From assembly GCA_016928305.1 (NCBI GenBank), contig JAFGKY010000109.1, positions 1 to 47,343 on the forward strand: 47,343 nt of DNA, given 5' to 3'. The notes beneath the pieces are model-generated. The model had not been told where the DNA came from. It saw nothing but the letters and a program-made list of their open reading frames with translations, and searched no databases. Source of the stretch: Bacteroidales bacterium (GTDB lineage Bacteria; Bacteroidota; Bacteroidia; Bacteroidales; UBA10428). The translations under genes were made by a program, and so were the position numbers. This document shows positions 1-9,223 of this stretch, one piece after another (the stretch's first letter is position 1; the number at the start of each line of letters is the position of its first letter).

Positions 1-87
1 ATCCATTGCCGTTGCATCCATTGCCGTTGCATCCATTGCCGTTGCATCCATTGCCGTTGCATCCATTGCCGTTGCATCCATTGCCGT
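1..87. repeat. 15-bp tandem repeat array
   Basis: Five complete copies of ATCCATTGCCGTTGC are followed by a sixth copy that matches for 12 bases and then runs into the hairpin at 84-103. The copies are identical and the array continues off the left edge of the window. The same words, on the other strand, follow the related hairpin near 6913, so the array looks like an expansion of part of a dispersed repeat module. No coding role is seen. Confidence 0.95.
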
Positions 88-169
88 CTGCTTTAGCTGA
101 CGGTTATGGTTGTTGTTGTGATTATTATGGTCGTTGAGGTTGCAGAAACTCGATGCATCGCGTCTGTAC
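84..169 (-). repeat. Composite dispersed repeat: hairpin plus degenerate 28-bp palindrome
   Basis: Positions 84-103 hold CCGTCTGCTTTAGCTGACGG, which can fold into a hairpin and is the exact reverse complement of 6893-6912. A TTATGGTTGTTG-type spacer follows. Positions 142-169 match the palindrome at 6825-6852 at 22 of 28 bases. The order of parts is the mirror image of the 6.8-kb copy, so this is the same module in the opposite orientation. It lies downstream of rpoD. Positions 181-267 show nothing recognisable. Confidence 0.75.
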
Positions 170-267
170 TGCATTCATATTGAAAATGAATTCGTTGTGA
201 TGGTTGAGAAAGCCAATCACTCCACCTTCGCCAATGCTACTATGGGAAATGCAAATCAATAAATATT

Positions 268-1131
268 CTACCCCAGGTATGCCTTCAGCAGTTTGCACCG
301 TGTGGCATTCTTCAGTCTTTTGATAGCTTTTTCCTTGATTTGGCGCACCCGTTCGCGTGTAAGACTGAATTCTTCACCTATTTCTTCGAGGGTATGTGGA
401 TGCTTGCCGTTTAATCCGAAATACAGCCTGATAATGTTGGCTTCCCGAAACGTAAGGGTTGATAAAACCCTTTCAATTTCTTTCCTGAGCGAATCGGTAA
501 GAAGGCTTTTGTCGGGACTTGGGGAATCTTTGCTCAGGATGACGTCATAGAGCGTGGTTTCTTCATCCTGTGTGATGGGAGCATCCATGGAAACATGCCT
601 GCCGGCACTTTTAAGAGCTTCCTTTACATCATCAGGTGCCATTTCAAGTACTTCGGCAATTTCCTGTACCGAAGGCTCACGCTCATATTTCTGTTCAAGG
701 TCCGAAAAAGTCTTATTGATTTTGTTAATCGAACCGATTTTATTAAGGGGCAGCCTGACAATGCGAGCCTGCTCCGCCAGGGCCTGCAGGATGGATTGCC
801 GGATCCACCATACCGCATAGGAAATGAATTTGAAACCGCGTGTTTCATCAAACCGTTGTGCGGCTTTAATCAAACCGAGATTTCCTTCATTGATAAGATC
901 GGGAAGACTAAGACCCTGATTCTGATATTGTTTTGATACAGACACAACAAATCTCAGGTTGGCCCTGATGAGCTTGTCTAATGCCTTTTCATCACCATTT
1001 TTGATCCTTGTGGCCAGTTCAACTTCTTCTTCAGCATTGATCAGATCAACTTTACCGATTTCATGAAGATACTTATCCAGGGAAGGGGTTTCCCGGTTGG
1101 TTACTTGTTTGATAATCTTGAGCTGTCTCAT
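268..1131 (-). CDS. rpoD: Primary RNA polymerase sigma factor (RpoD/SigA, short Bacteroidota form)
   Basis: This 287-residue protein has sigma-70 regions 1.2 (about 16-48), 2 (about 53-122, including the -10-reading helix with the [10 protein letters not shown] motif), 3 (about 130-205) and 4 (about 220-285, with the helix-turn-helix [17 protein letters not shown]). Region 1.1 and the long non-conserved insert of the E. coli protein are absent. That is the known form of the Bacteroidota housekeeping sigma factor, which reads TTTG/TAnnTTTG promoters. It is divergent from rho across 316 bp, and repeats lie 3' of it. Full-length regions 2 to 4 and the high conservation favour the primary sigma factor over an alternative group 2 factor. 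Confidence 0.93.
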   Translation of the reverse strand: MRQLKIIKQVTNRETPSLDKYLHEIGKVDLINAEEEVELATRIKNGDEKALDKLIRANLRFVVSVSKQYQNQGLSLPDLINEGNLGLIKAAQRFDETRGFKFISYAVWWIRQSILQALAEQARIVRLPLNKIGSINKINKTFSDLEQKYEREPSVQEIAEVLEMAPDDVKEALKSAGRHVSMDAPITQDEETTLYDVILSKDSPSPDKSLLTDSLRKEIERVLSTLTFREANIIRLYFGLNGKHPHTLEEIGEEFSLTRERVRQIKEKAIKRLKNATRCKLLKAYLG

Positions 1132-1370
1132 GGTGTTTGGGATTAAACAAGGTAAAGATTTAAATGCTCAAGAAAGAACAGCAATGCGTTTAGGGTTTTC
1201 AGTAAAAATAAAAAATATGGATCAAAGATACTCAAAACCGGTTAATTTCGTTATCTGAAAAAATAATAAAAAATAATTTATTATTTCTTTTGGTAATTGA
1301 TGCGAATTCAGTATTATTGCAGACGATTTCCCTATTGAATTCTTCCAGCGTTGAAAATAATATTTCCAAT

Positions 1371-1378
1371 TATATTTG
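1371..1378 (+). promoter_or_regulatory. Candidate -7 box for rho in the rpoD-rho divergent region
   Basis: TATATTTG fits the Bacteroidota TAnnTTTG -7 element. A GTTG at 1350-1353 could serve as the -33 element, although the 17-base spacing is slightly short. It would leave a leader of about 65 bases before rho. The remainder of 1132-1447 is AT-rich and must also hold the rpoD promoter, which I could not place. Confidence 0.4.
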
Positions 1379-1447
1379 ACTAATCCAGCTGTTATCAGCG
1401 TATTATATGTAACATTGAAATCTTATTAACTAATCTTCTGATAGTTT

Positions 1448-3079
1448 ATGTATGATATTTTGGAGCTTAATGAAAAAGTTCTTACCGAACTTCGGGATAT
1501 TGCCAAGGAATTAAAAATCAAAAGAGTTGAATCATTACGAAAGCAGGATCTGATTTACCGGATCCTGGATCAACAGGCAATTATGGCTACGGAAAACAAG
1601 AAGAACGAAAGCAAGGCCCATGAAACTTCGCAGAAAAGTGATCAGATGCGTCACCGGAGAAACCGCATCCGCAAAGCTGAAGTTTCAGCTACACCTGAAA
1701 GAATTGAGTTCAGGGACAGGCCGGCGGATAAACATGAACAGATAGAAAAAGCCATAGAAAAAATTGAAGTCGATCAGCGAAAGAAGGAATTGGAACTGGA
1801 TAACATTGTTCCGCCCGAGCTGGATGATGAAGAACCTGTTATTCCGGCACCCATTCCCGTTTCTGCACCTCCTCCCGAAGTAACCGTAAGACCCGAACCT
1901 TCACCACGACCTGTTTTTGAACGGAAATCCCCGGTTTCGGATAAAGGCAATGAATTTGACGGCATTATTGCAAGCTCAGGTGTTCTTGAAATTATGCCTG
2001 ATGGCTATGGTTTCCTGCGCTCCTCCGATTATAACTATTTAAATTCACCGGATGATATTTATGTTTCGCAGTCACAGATTAAGCTTTTTGGTCTTAAAAC
2101 CGGCGACACAATAACCGGTACGATCCGGCCTCCAAAAGAAGGTGAAAAATATTTCCCGTTAATAAAAGTAATGGAAATTAACGGCCGCAATCCTGATTTT
2201 ATTCGTGACCGCATACCGTTTGATTATCTTACTCCTTTATTCCCTAATGAGAAATATACACTTATTAAACAGGGTGAAAGAGGTAATTTATCCGTGCGGG
2301 TTGTAGATATGTTCTCCCCGATTGGCAAGGGTCAGCGTGGACTTATTGTTGCACAGCCAAAAACCGGAAAAACAATACTGTTACAGGATATAGCCAATGC
2401 CATAGCCGCCAATCATCCGGAGGTATACCTGATCATATTGCTCATTGACGAACGTCCGGAAGAAGTGACGGAAATGTCACGGAACGTTAGGGGCGAAGTT
2501 ATTTCATCAACCTTTGATGAACCTGCAGAAAGACATGTACGCGTTGCCAATATTGTCCTTGAGAAGGCAAAGCGTTTGGTGGAATGCGGACACGATGTAA
2601 TGATACTGCTCGATTCCATAACCCGGTTAGCGCGTGCCTTCAATACCATTGCCCCCGCCTCGGGAAAAGTACTTTCCGGTGGTGTCGATTCCAATGCCCT
2701 GCAACGTCCCAAAAGATTCTTTGGTGCAGCCCGGAACATCGAGAACGGAGGCTCACTTACCATTATTGCTACTGCGCTAACGGATACCGGATCAAAGATG
2801 GACGATGTGATATTCGAAGAATTCAAGGGAACCGGTAACATGGAACTGCAGCTTGATCGTAAACTTTCAAACCGGCGTATTTACCCCTCCATCGATATTA
2901 CAGCCTCCAGCACCCGCAGGGAAGACTTGCTGCTGGATAAGAATTTCCTGAATAAAATCTGGATTCTCAGGAAATACCTGACCGATATGAATTCCATTGA
3001 AGCCATGGAGTTCCTGAGGGAAAGACTTTCAAAAACCGATTCCAATGAAGAATTCCTGATTTCGATGAACGGAGAATAA
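1448..3079 (+). CDS. rho: Transcription termination factor Rho with long disordered insert
   Basis: This 543-residue hexameric RNA helicase/ATPase terminates transcription. Residues 1-45 form the Rho N-terminal helical domain. Residues about 45-170 are a low-complexity insert, first rich in K/E/R and then rich in proline. The cold-shock-like RNA-binding domain is at about 175-245 and contains the DGYGFLRS motif. The ATPase has Walker A QPKTGKT near 303-309 and Walker B VMILLDS near 384-390, followed by a KGTGNMEL loop. The catalytic core has normal length, so the excess over E. coli Rho (about 419 residues) is the insert. Such inserts are common in Bacteroidota, and the one in B. thetaiotaomicron Rho has been linked to condensate formation. 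The gene is monocistronic, with a palindrome 18 bases after the stop. Confidence 0.97.
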   Translation: MYDILELNEKVLTELRDIAKELKIKRVESLRKQDLIYRILDQQAIMATENKKNESKAHETSQKSDQMRHRRNRIRKAEVSATPERIEFRDRPADKHEQIEKAIEKIEVDQRKKELELDNIVPPELDDEEPVIPAPIPVSAPPPEVTVRPEPSPRPVFERKSPVSDKGNEFDGIIASSGVLEIMPDGYGFLRSSDYNYLNSPDDIYVSQSQIKLFGLKTGDTITGTIRPPKEGEKYFPLIKVMEINGRNPDFIRDRIPFDYLTPLFPNEKYTLIKQGERGNLSVRVVDMFSPIGKGQRGLIVAQPKTGKTILLQDIANAIAANHPEVYLIILLIDERPEEVTEMSRNVRGEVISSTFDEPAERHVRVANIVLEKAKRLVECGHDVMILLDSITRLARAFNTIAPASGKVLSGGVDSNALQRPKRFFGAARNIENGGSLTIIATALTDTGSKMDDVIFEEFKGTGNMELQLDRKLSNRRIYPSIDITASSTRREDLLLDKNFLNKIWILRKYLTDMNSIEAMEFLRERLSKTDSNEEFLISMNGE

Positions 3080-3096
3080 GAATCCAAAATGATACG

Positions 3097-3124
3097 ATAG
3101 AGACGCAAAATTTTGCGTCTCTAT
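3097..3124. repeat. 28-bp perfect palindrome after rho (dispersed repeat, possible terminator)
   Basis: The left half is ATAGAGACGCAAAA and the right half is its exact reverse complement, giving a 14-bp stem without a loop. A T/A-rich stretch follows. The core AGAGACGC...GCGTCTCT recurs at 6825, 8003 and 34444, always just 3' of a gene. Its placement suggests a transcript end for rho; its recurrence shows that it is also a dispersed repeat. Confidence 0.85.
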
Positions 3125-3190
3125 ATATTTATAATAAATCTGAATAACCTTTCATGAGGTTATTCCTGTTTTAAAAACCCTTATTTGTTG

Positions 3191-3198
3191 TATTTTTG
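3191..3198 (+). promoter_or_regulatory. Candidate -7 box for nifJ
   Basis: TATTTTTG matches TAnnTTTG exactly. It lies 48 bases before the nifJ ATG, giving a leader of about 40 bases. No clear TTTG -33 element is seen, only a T-rich TGTTTT near 3167. Confidence 0.45.
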
Positions 3199-3246
3199 TG
3201 CATTCGTGATCAAAAAATGTAAAATATTAATTATAAGCGAGTTAAA

Positions 3247-6200
3247 ATGACTAACAAAAAAAATTTCATTACCTGTGACGGCAATTATGCCGCATCGTAT
3301 ATTGCTTATATGTTCAGTGAAGTTGCCGCTATATATCCGATCACTCCCTCTTCAACCATGGCAGAAAATATTGATGAATGGTCAGCCAATGGCAGAAAAA
3401 ATATATTCGGAGAAGTGGTAAAGGTGGTTGAGATGCAATCTGAGGCCGGCGCTGCAGGTGCTGTTCACGGGTCTCTCCAGGCAGGTTCCCTTACTTCAAC
3501 CTACACAGCCTCCCAGGGTTTGCTGCTGATGATCCCCAACATGTATAAGATATCCGGAGAACTGCTTCCGGGCGTTTTTCATGTATCAGCGCGCAGTCTT
3601 GCCGCCCAGGCATTGTCGATTTTTGGCGACCACAGTGATGTGATGAGTGTCCGTCAGGCGGGATTTGCCCTTTTTGCCACCAGCAGTGTGCAGGAAATCA
3701 TGGATATTGCCGCATTGCCGCATCTTGCTGCCATCAAATCAAGGGTGCCCTTTTTGCATTTCTTTGACGGTTTCCGTACATCGGCTGAAATCCAGAAAGT
3801 GGAAGTGCCGGCGATGGAAGACCTGGCCAGGCTGATTGATCAGAAAGCCCTGAAAGAATTCAGAGATCGTGCATTGAATCCTGATCACCCGGTTCAGAGA
3901 GGCACAGCTCAGAATCCCGATATCTATTTCCAGACACGTGAAGCAGCGAATAAATTTTATGATAAAGTTCCCGGGATTGTAGAAGAATATTTGAAGCAGC
4001 TGAGCCAAATTACAGGCCGGGAATACAAGCTCTTTAATTATTACGGAGCCCCTGATGCAGAGGATATCATTATCGCCATGGGCTCTGTTTGCGATACAAC
4101 CCGTGAAGTGGTCGAATACCTTAATGCACAGGGAAGAAAAACGGGTGCGGTTGTGGTGCATCTTTACCGCCCTTTCTCCACAAAGCATTTGCTTGATGTC
4201 ATACCGCAGACGGTAAAACGCATAGCCGTGCTTGACCGTACCAAGGAGCCCGGGGCCAACGGAGAACCTTTATATCTTGACGTTCGCGATGTATACTATG
4301 AAAGGCCAAATGCTCCCATGATCATTGGCGGACGATACGGTCTCAGTTCAAAAGACACAACCCCGGTGCAGATCATAGCCGTATTCGATAACCTGGCTTC
4401 CGATAAACCGAAAAATAATTTCACCATCGGCATAGACGATGATGTAACCTTCCATTCTCTTCCCCTGAAGCCTGAGATCAGCATAACCCCCAAAGGTACT
4501 TATGAGGCCAAGTTTTACGGTATCGGATCCGATGGAACCGTGGGTGCCAACAAGAATTCGATTAAGATCATCGGAGATTCAACCGATAAATATGCTCAGG
4601 CATATTTTGCCTACGATTCAAAGAAATCAGGGGGTGTGACGGTTTCACACCTGCGTTTTGGCGATAAGCCTATTATGGCACCCTACCTGGTTGGCACACC
4701 CGACTTTGTCGCTTGCCACGTACCTGCATACCTTGATAAGTATGATATACTTAAGGGATTGAAAAAAGGCGGTACATTCCTGCTCAACAGTCTATGGAAT
4801 GCTGAGGAGACAAAAGAGAAACTGCCTGATTCAATAAAGAAATACATGGCCGAGAATGATATTCAGTTCTATATTATTAATGCCACCAATATTGCTGAAG
4901 GTATCGGTCTGGGGAACCGCACCAATTCTATTATGCAATCGTCATTTTTCAAAATATCCGAGGTGATACCCTTTGATAATGCACTTTCTGAAATGAAAAA
5001 AGCCATTATTAAAACATTTGGCCGAAAGGGTGAAGAAATTGTAAATATGAACCTGTCTGCCATCGCCCGTGGAGCTGAAGTGGAAAAGGTGGAAGTGTCT
5101 GCAGAATGGGCAACCCTTGAAGTTAAACCGAAAAAAGATGCCCGTGATATTCCTGAATTCATCCGAAATGTTGCCGAACCCATCAATCAACTGAGGGGTG
5201 ATGACCTTAAGGTGTCTGCTTTCAGTGGCCGGGAGGATGGCACTTTTCCTTCGGGCACAACGGCCTATGAAAAGCGCGGTGTCGCCGTTAATATTCCGGA
5301 ATGGCTTTCCGATAAGTGTATACAGTGCAACCAGTGTGCTTATGTGTGTCCTCATGCATGCATCAGGCCATTCCTTATCGACGAGAACGAGATGAAAGGA
5401 CTGCCAAAGGATACGGTTACCATTAAAGCCATTGGAAAAGGATTAGAAAATTATCAGTACCGCATGCAGGTTAGTCCGCTTGATTGTACCGGTTGCGGCG
5501 TATGTGCCGAAGTTTGTCCTTCCAAAGAAAAATCACTCATGATGAAACCTCTGGAGACCCAGTTGGCTGAAACGGATCGCTGGACTTATTTTTCTGAAAA
5601 AGTCTCCTATAAAGATTACCTGGTGGAAATTGATAAATCCGTCAAGAACAGTCAGTTTGCACAGCCGTTGTTCGAGTTTTCAGGAGCCTGCGGAGGTTGC
5701 GGGGAAACGCCTTATATCAAACTGATCACTCAGTTATTTGGCGACAGGATGATGGTTGGCAATGCCACGGGCTGTTCATCGATCTACGGCGGAACCGCAC
5801 CATCAACACCTTATTGTGCCAATAAAGATGGTCGCGGACCCGCATGGGCTAATTCGTTGTTTGAAGACAATGCAGAATACGGTCTGGGTCTTGCATTGGG
5901 GACAAATAAGCTCAGGGAACGTATCGAACGTAAAATGAACGAAGCACTTAACGGAAATGCCAGCATATCCGAAGCTACAAAAGAAGCTTTCCGTGAATGG
6001 CTGGCCGGAAAGGAAAATGCACAACTTTCGAAAGTCGCTTCAGAAAAAGTGGTGAAAGAGCTTACCCGGGAAAAAGATCCGGTGGCTAAAGAAATTCTGG
6101 AGCTGAAACAATACCTGATAAAGAAATCCATATGGGTTTTCGGTGGTGACGGATGGGCTTATGATATCGGTTATGGAGGTCTCGATCATGTTGTAGCATC

Positions 6201-6795
6201 GGGCGAAGACGTGAATATTCTGGTGCTCGATACGGAAGTATATTCCAATACCGGAGGTCAGGCATCAAAAGCCACCCCGATAGGAGCCGTTGCCAAATTT
6301 GCCGCCTCGGGCAAAAAAATCCGTAAAAAAGACCTGGGCGCTATGGCCATGACATACGGGTATGTTTATGTTGCCCAGGTGGCTATGGGCGCAAGCCAGA
6401 ACCAGTATCTCAAAACCCTGAGGGAGGCTGAAGCCTATCCCGGACCATCGCTCATCATTGCTTATGCTCCCTGCATTAACCATGGCTTGCGCGAAGGTAT
6501 GGACAAATCACAGGAACAGCAGAAAAAAGCAGTGGAAGCCGGATATTGGCATCTATACCGGTTCAATCCGTTGCTTGAAAAAGAAGGAAAGAATCCTTTT
6601 GAACTTGATTCAAAAGAACCTGACTGGAGCAAATTCCAGGAATTCCTCAATAGTGAGGTGCGGTATACATCACTCAAAAAGGCATTCCCGAAGGAATCGG
6701 TTGAACTGTTCAAGGCTGCCGAGGAAAATGCAAAATGGCGATACAACAGTTACAAACGTATGGCTTCCATGGTCTATACGCAGGCGAACCAATAA
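3247..6795 (+). CDS. nifJ: Pyruvate:ferredoxin (flavodoxin) oxidoreductase
   Basis: This 1182-residue single-chain enzyme is of usual family length. It decarboxylates pyruvate to acetyl-CoA and CO2 while reducing ferredoxin, in the cytoplasm of an anaerobe. The N-terminal domain carries YPITPSS (about 35-41). The two-[4Fe-4S] ferredoxin domain has CxxCxxCxxxCP starting at C691 and a second CxxCxxCxxxCP set starting at C747. A CGGCGE motif (C815, C818) supplies ligands of the cluster nearest the thiamine diphosphate. The thiamine-diphosphate motif begins GGDGWAYDIGYGG near 966, followed by SNTGGQASKATP. All cluster cysteines expected for the family appear intact. It is probably monocistronic, followed by a dispersed repeat. 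It fits the fermentation of sugars released by the downstream loci. Confidence 0.97.
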   Translation: MTNKKNFITCDGNYAASYIAYMFSEVAAIYPITPSSTMAENIDEWSANGRKNIFGEVVKVVEMQSEAGAAGAVHGSLQAGSLTSTYTASQGLLLMIPNMYKISGELLPGVFHVSARSLAAQALSIFGDHSDVMSVRQAGFALFATSSVQEIMDIAALPHLAAIKSRVPFLHFFDGFRTSAEIQKVEVPAMEDLARLIDQKALKEFRDRALNPDHPVQRGTAQNPDIYFQTREAANKFYDKVPGIVEEYLKQLSQITGREYKLFNYYGAPDAEDIIIAMGSVCDTTREVVEYLNAQGRKTGAVVVHLYRPFSTKHLLDVIPQTVKRIAVLDRTKEPGANGEPLYLDVRDVYYERPNAPMIIGGRYGLSSKDTTPVQIIAVFDNLASDKPKNNFTIGIDDDVTFHSLPLKPEISITPKGTYEAKFYGIGSDGTVGANKNSIKIIGDSTDKYAQAYFAYDSKKSGGVTVSHLRFGDKPIMAPYLVGTPDFVACHVPAYLDKYDILKGLKKGGTFLLNSLWNAEETKEKLPDSIKKYMAENDIQFYIINATNIAEGIGLGNRTNSIMQSSFFKISEVIPFDNALSEMKKAIIKTFGRKGEEIVNMNLSAIARGAEVEKVEVSAEWATLEVKPKKDARDIPEFIRNVAEPINQLRGDDLKVSAFSGREDGTFPSGTTAYEKRGVAVNIPEWLSDKCIQCNQCAYVCPHACIRPFLIDENEMKGLPKDTVTIKAIGKGLENYQYRMQVSPLDCTGCGVCAEVCPSKEKSLMMKPLETQLAETDRWTYFSEKVSYKDYLVEIDKSVKNSQFAQPLFEFSGACGGCGETPYIKLITQLFGDRMMVGNATGCSSIYGGTAPSTPYCANKDGRGPAWANSLFEDNAEYGLGLALGTNKLRERIERKMNEALNGNASISEATKEAFREWLAGKENAQLSKVASEKVVKELTREKDPVAKEILELKQYLIKKSIWVFGGDGWAYDIGYGGLDHVVASGEDVNILVLDTEVYSNTGGQASKATPIGAVAKFAASGKKIRKKDLGAMAMTYGYVYVAQVAMGASQNQYLKTLREAEAYPGPSLIIAYAPCINHGLREGMDKSQEQQKKAVEAGYWHLYRFNPLLEKEGKNPFELDSKEPDWSKFQEFLNSEVRYTSLKKAFPKESVELFKAAEENAKWRYNSYKRMASMVYTQANQ

Positions 6796-6824
6796 TGATT
6801 TTAAATATAAATAGGATACCAATT

Positions 6825-6945
6825 GTAGAGACGCGATTAATCGCGTCTCTACATAACAATCATAACCATCATAACAATCATAACAACCACTACCGTCAGC
6901 TAAAGCAGACGGCAATGGATGCAACAACAACCATAACAACCACAC
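6825..6945 (+). repeat. Composite dispersed repeat after nifJ
   Basis: Positions 6825-6852 are a palindrome with 13-base arms GTAGAGACGCGAT and a two-base centre. A CATAACAAT-rich spacer of about 40 bases follows. Next comes the hairpin CCGTCAGCTAAAGCAGACGG at 6893-6912, and then CAATGGATGCAAC and an AACAACC-rich tail. This is the intact reference copy of the module seen in mirror image at 1-169, and its right half recurs at 33694. The first palindrome could also end nifJ transcripts. Confidence 0.85.
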
Positions 6946-6970
6946 CCTTCCATATTTCATTCAAAATTCC

Positions 6971-6978
6971 TATTTTTG
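6971..6978 (+). promoter_or_regulatory. Candidate -7 box for ruvX-def
   Basis: TATTTTTG, identical to the box before nifJ, lies 34 bases before the ruvX start and just after the composite repeat. A separate promoter here would fit with nifJ transcripts ending at 6825-6852. Confidence 0.45.
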
Positions 6979-7004
6979 CACCCTAAAAGGAAACCATTCT
7001 TGTC

Positions 7005-7421
7005 TTGGCCAGATTACTTGCAATAGACTACGGAAGAAAGAGAACAGGGATTGCTGTTACTGATACGTTACAGATCATTGCCAATAGCCTCACAACAGTT
7101 AAAACTCATGATCTGCTTGTTTTTCTAAAGGATTACTTTATGAAAGAACCGGTAGAAACCATTGTTGTGGGATACCCGAAACGGATGAACAATTTGCCGT
7201 CGGAAGCTGTTGTTTATATTGATCCTTTTATTAAAGTGCTGAGAAAAAGATGGCCGGATAAAAATGTAGTTCTTATGGATGAAAGGTTCACCTCCAAAAT
7301 GGCATTTCAGACTATGATTGACGGAGGCCTTAAGAAGAAGGACAGAAAGAACAAAGAACTGGTTGATGCGATCAGCGCCACGATAATTTTACAGTCTTAT
7401 ATGGATTCAATAAAAAAATAA
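7005..7421 (+). CDS. ruvX: Putative pre-16S rRNA nuclease / Holliday-junction-resolvase-like RuvX (YqgF)
   Basis: This 138-residue RNase H-fold protein matches the family length. The acidic residues expected in the active site appear in AIDYG (D8), in the ETIVVGYP strand, and in DERFTS and LVDAISA. The family processes the 5' end of 16S rRNA; a role in Holliday junctions has also been proposed. The start is TTG, since no in-frame ATG precedes the essential first strand, and an AAAAGG purine run lies 15 bases upstream. It is followed after 23 bases by def, so the two are probably co-transcribed. Confidence 0.9.
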   Translation: MARLLAIDYGRKRTGIAVTDTLQIIANSLTTVKTHDLLVFLKDYFMKEPVETIVVGYPKRMNNLPSEAVVYIDPFIKVLRKRWPDKNVVLMDERFTSKMAFQTMIDGGLKKKDRKNKELVDAISATIILQSYMDSIKK

Positions 7422-7444
7422 GATAATCTGAAAACGCATTTACA

Positions 7445-7999
7445 ATGGTATATCCAATAGTAGTATATGGCTCTCCTGTTCTGCGGAGAAAGGCAAGGGA
7501 AATTGACCGGGATTATGAGGGACTGGACACTTTTATTACGGATATGTTTGACAGTATGGATATATCCGATGGTATGGGATTGGCTGCCCCACAGGTCGGA
7601 AAATCCATCCGCCTGTTTGTTACTGATGGAACAGCACTGGCCGAAGACGATCCTTCCATGAAGGATTTTAAAAAAGTATTTATAAACGCGAGACTTGTTG
7701 AAGAAGAGGGGGAACCCTGGTCGTTCAACGAAGGATGCCTGAGCCTGCCGAAAATACGTGAAGATGTAGTACGTAAACCAAGAATACGGTTGCAATATTA
7801 TGATGAAAACTGGCAGTTTCACGATGAGTATTTCAACGGGGTGAAGGCCAGGATCATTCAACACGAATATGATCATACAGATGGGATTCTGTTTATCGAT
7901 CGCATATCACCCATCCGGAAAAAAATGCTGAAAGGTAAGCTGAACGATATCAGCAAGGGGAAGGTGGATGTTTCCTATAAGATTAAGGTGATGAAATAA
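7445..7999 (+). CDS. def: Peptide deformylase
   Basis: This 184-residue metalloenzyme removes the formyl group from the N-terminal methionine of new proteins. All three family motifs are present: GMGLAAPQVG (43-52), EGCLSLP with metal-ligand C98, and HEYDH (H140, E141, H144). Length and motif spacing are normal. It is 23 bases downstream of ruvX. A palindromic repeat directly after the stop probably ends the unit, facing the convergent dehydrogenase-like gene. Confidence 0.96.
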   Translation: MVYPIVVYGSPVLRRKAREIDRDYEGLDTFITDMFDSMDISDGMGLAAPQVGKSIRLFVTDGTALAEDDPSMKDFKKVFINARLVEEEGEPWSFNEGCLSLPKIREDVVRKPRIRLQYYDENWQFHDEYFNGVKARIIQHEYDHTDGILFIDRISPIRKKMLKGKLNDISKGKVDVSYKIKVMK

Positions 8000-8002
8000 A
8001 TG

Positions 8003-8046
8003 GTAGAGACGTAACATGTTACGTCTTTATAACATGTTACGCCTCT
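8003..8046. repeat. Palindromic repeat between convergent genes (variant with duplicated half)
   Basis: GTAGAGACGTAACATGTTACGTC is a variant of the 28-bp palindrome family. After TTTAT its right half is repeated as AACATGTTACGCCTCTAT. Two alternative stems can form. It lies between the def stop and the convergent dihydroorotate-dehydrogenase-like gene, where it could end transcripts from both sides. Confidence 0.7.
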
Positions 8047-8057
8047 ATTGCATAGGA

Positions 8058-9071
8058 TTAATGCACCGGGTATTTTTTAAAAATGCTTTCCGATTTCAGC
8101 AAAAGATCAATATACTGTGCACGCTTATAAACAAAAGGATCATTGATCTTCTTATTCGAAAGCTTTCCCCTGAAATCTTCCAGTTTTTTATAGCCTTTTG
8201 ATTCCATCCAGGATTGAATATCATTAATGACAGTTTTAATGTATTCAATCTTGTTTTTGTAAACTGTACTTACCATTTGTACGCAATCGGCCCCGGCCAG
8301 GATCATTTTTACCACATCGGCACCGCTGTATATACCTGTATTGCTGCATATGGAAGCGGTAATGGTGCCGTATAACAGACCGGCAAACCGGAGGGTGAGC
8401 TTATTGTCTTCAGGATTACTGAGGTTGAAGGGTGAGAAATGCTGCTGTTTTTCAATATCGATATCGGGCTGGAACAGCCTGTTGAACAAAACGAATCCTT
8501 TTACACCCAGTTGATCCATTTGCGATACGGCATTCAGCGGATTAGCATAAAAAGGGCTCAGCTTAATACTTATGGGCAGCTTAACTTTTGATTTTACAGC
8601 TTTAATAATTTCGAGTTGTTGCTGTGTAATATCCCTGCCATCCGTTTGTGTATCGCGCGGCACGTAAAAGAAGTTAAGTTCCAATGCATCAACACCCGTT
8701 TGTTCAAGCAATTGCGCATATTCGATCCACGATTCAGTGTAAATGGCATTTAAACTGGCTATTAAAGGAACGCTTATACTTTCTTTTGCTTTGCGCACAT
8801 TGACCAGGTGCTCCTCAGGTCCGGCATGCACAATGGATGGAAACAACTTGACCATTTCGGCATTCCGTTCGTTATATTCTTCAAGTTCATCATCAAACTG
8901 AGCAGCTTCGAGCTGAATCTGTTCTTCAAAGAGCGATTTGTACACTATTGCTGCAACACCTGCATCTTCGGCCTTTTTTAATATGTCGTGGTTTGTTACC
9001 AGGTTACTTGCACCGAGAATCACAGGGTTCTTCAACTCCATACCCAGGTATTTTGTCTTTAAATCAACCAT
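8058..9071 (-). CDS. Dihydroorotate-dehydrogenase-like flavoprotein lacking the usual catalytic cysteine
   Basis: This 337-residue TIM-barrel protein resembles class 1 dihydroorotate dehydrogenases. It has the N-terminal KNPVILGASN segment, the barrel strand ALELNFF, ISIKLSPFY, and a C-terminal phosphate/FMN region with SGADVVKMILAGADCVQMVS. In true class 1A enzymes the motif after the conserved Asn (NxSCPN) supplies the catalytic Cys. Here N133 is followed by FFYVP and position 136 is Tyr. It is therefore probably not a conventional pyrimidine-biosynthesis enzyme; the substrate is unknown. The group is often annotated as dihydroorotate dehydrogenase-like in Bacteroidota. The gene is single, convergent with def and divergent from comEC. 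Confidence 0.8.
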   Translation of the reverse strand: MVDLKTKYLGMELKNPVILGASNLVTNHDILKKAEDAGVAAIVYKSLFEEQIQLEAAQFDDELEEYNERNAEMVKLFPSIVHAGPEEHLVNVRKAKESISVPLIASLNAIYTESWIEYAQLLEQTGVDALELNFFYVPRDTQTDGRDITQQQLEIIKAVKSKVKLPISIKLSPFYANPLNAVSQMDQLGVKGFVLFNRLFQPDIDIEKQQHFSPFNLSNPEDNKLTLRFAGLLYGTITASICSNTGIYSGADVVKMILAGADCVQMVSTVYKNKIEYIKTVINDIQSWMESKGYKKLEDFRGKLSNKKINDPFVYKRAQYIDLLLKSESIFKKYPVH

Positions 9072-9223
9072 TTTAAATTGCTTTTTTGTTAGTTCAAATA
9101 GTATAATTCTTTTTCAACCAGTTGCTAAGATAGCATATAATATTCAATTTTATGAAGCGGAAATGCGTTACGGGAAATTATTTTTTGCTTATTTTTAGGG
9201 TCCATAAACCACCTCCTTAGTCC

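Noticed and set aside
1..87. CRISPR-like repeat array
   Set aside because: The 15-bp units are directly joined with no unique spacers, and no cas gene is present.
200..262. 21-codon open frame after the first repeat
   Set aside because: No ribosome site, homology or conservation can be shown; it lies between repeats and the rpoD 3' end.
6670..6986. Small open frames over the composite repeat after nifJ
   Set aside because: They translate palindrome and AACAACC-rich repeat DNA on both strands and overlap nifJ.
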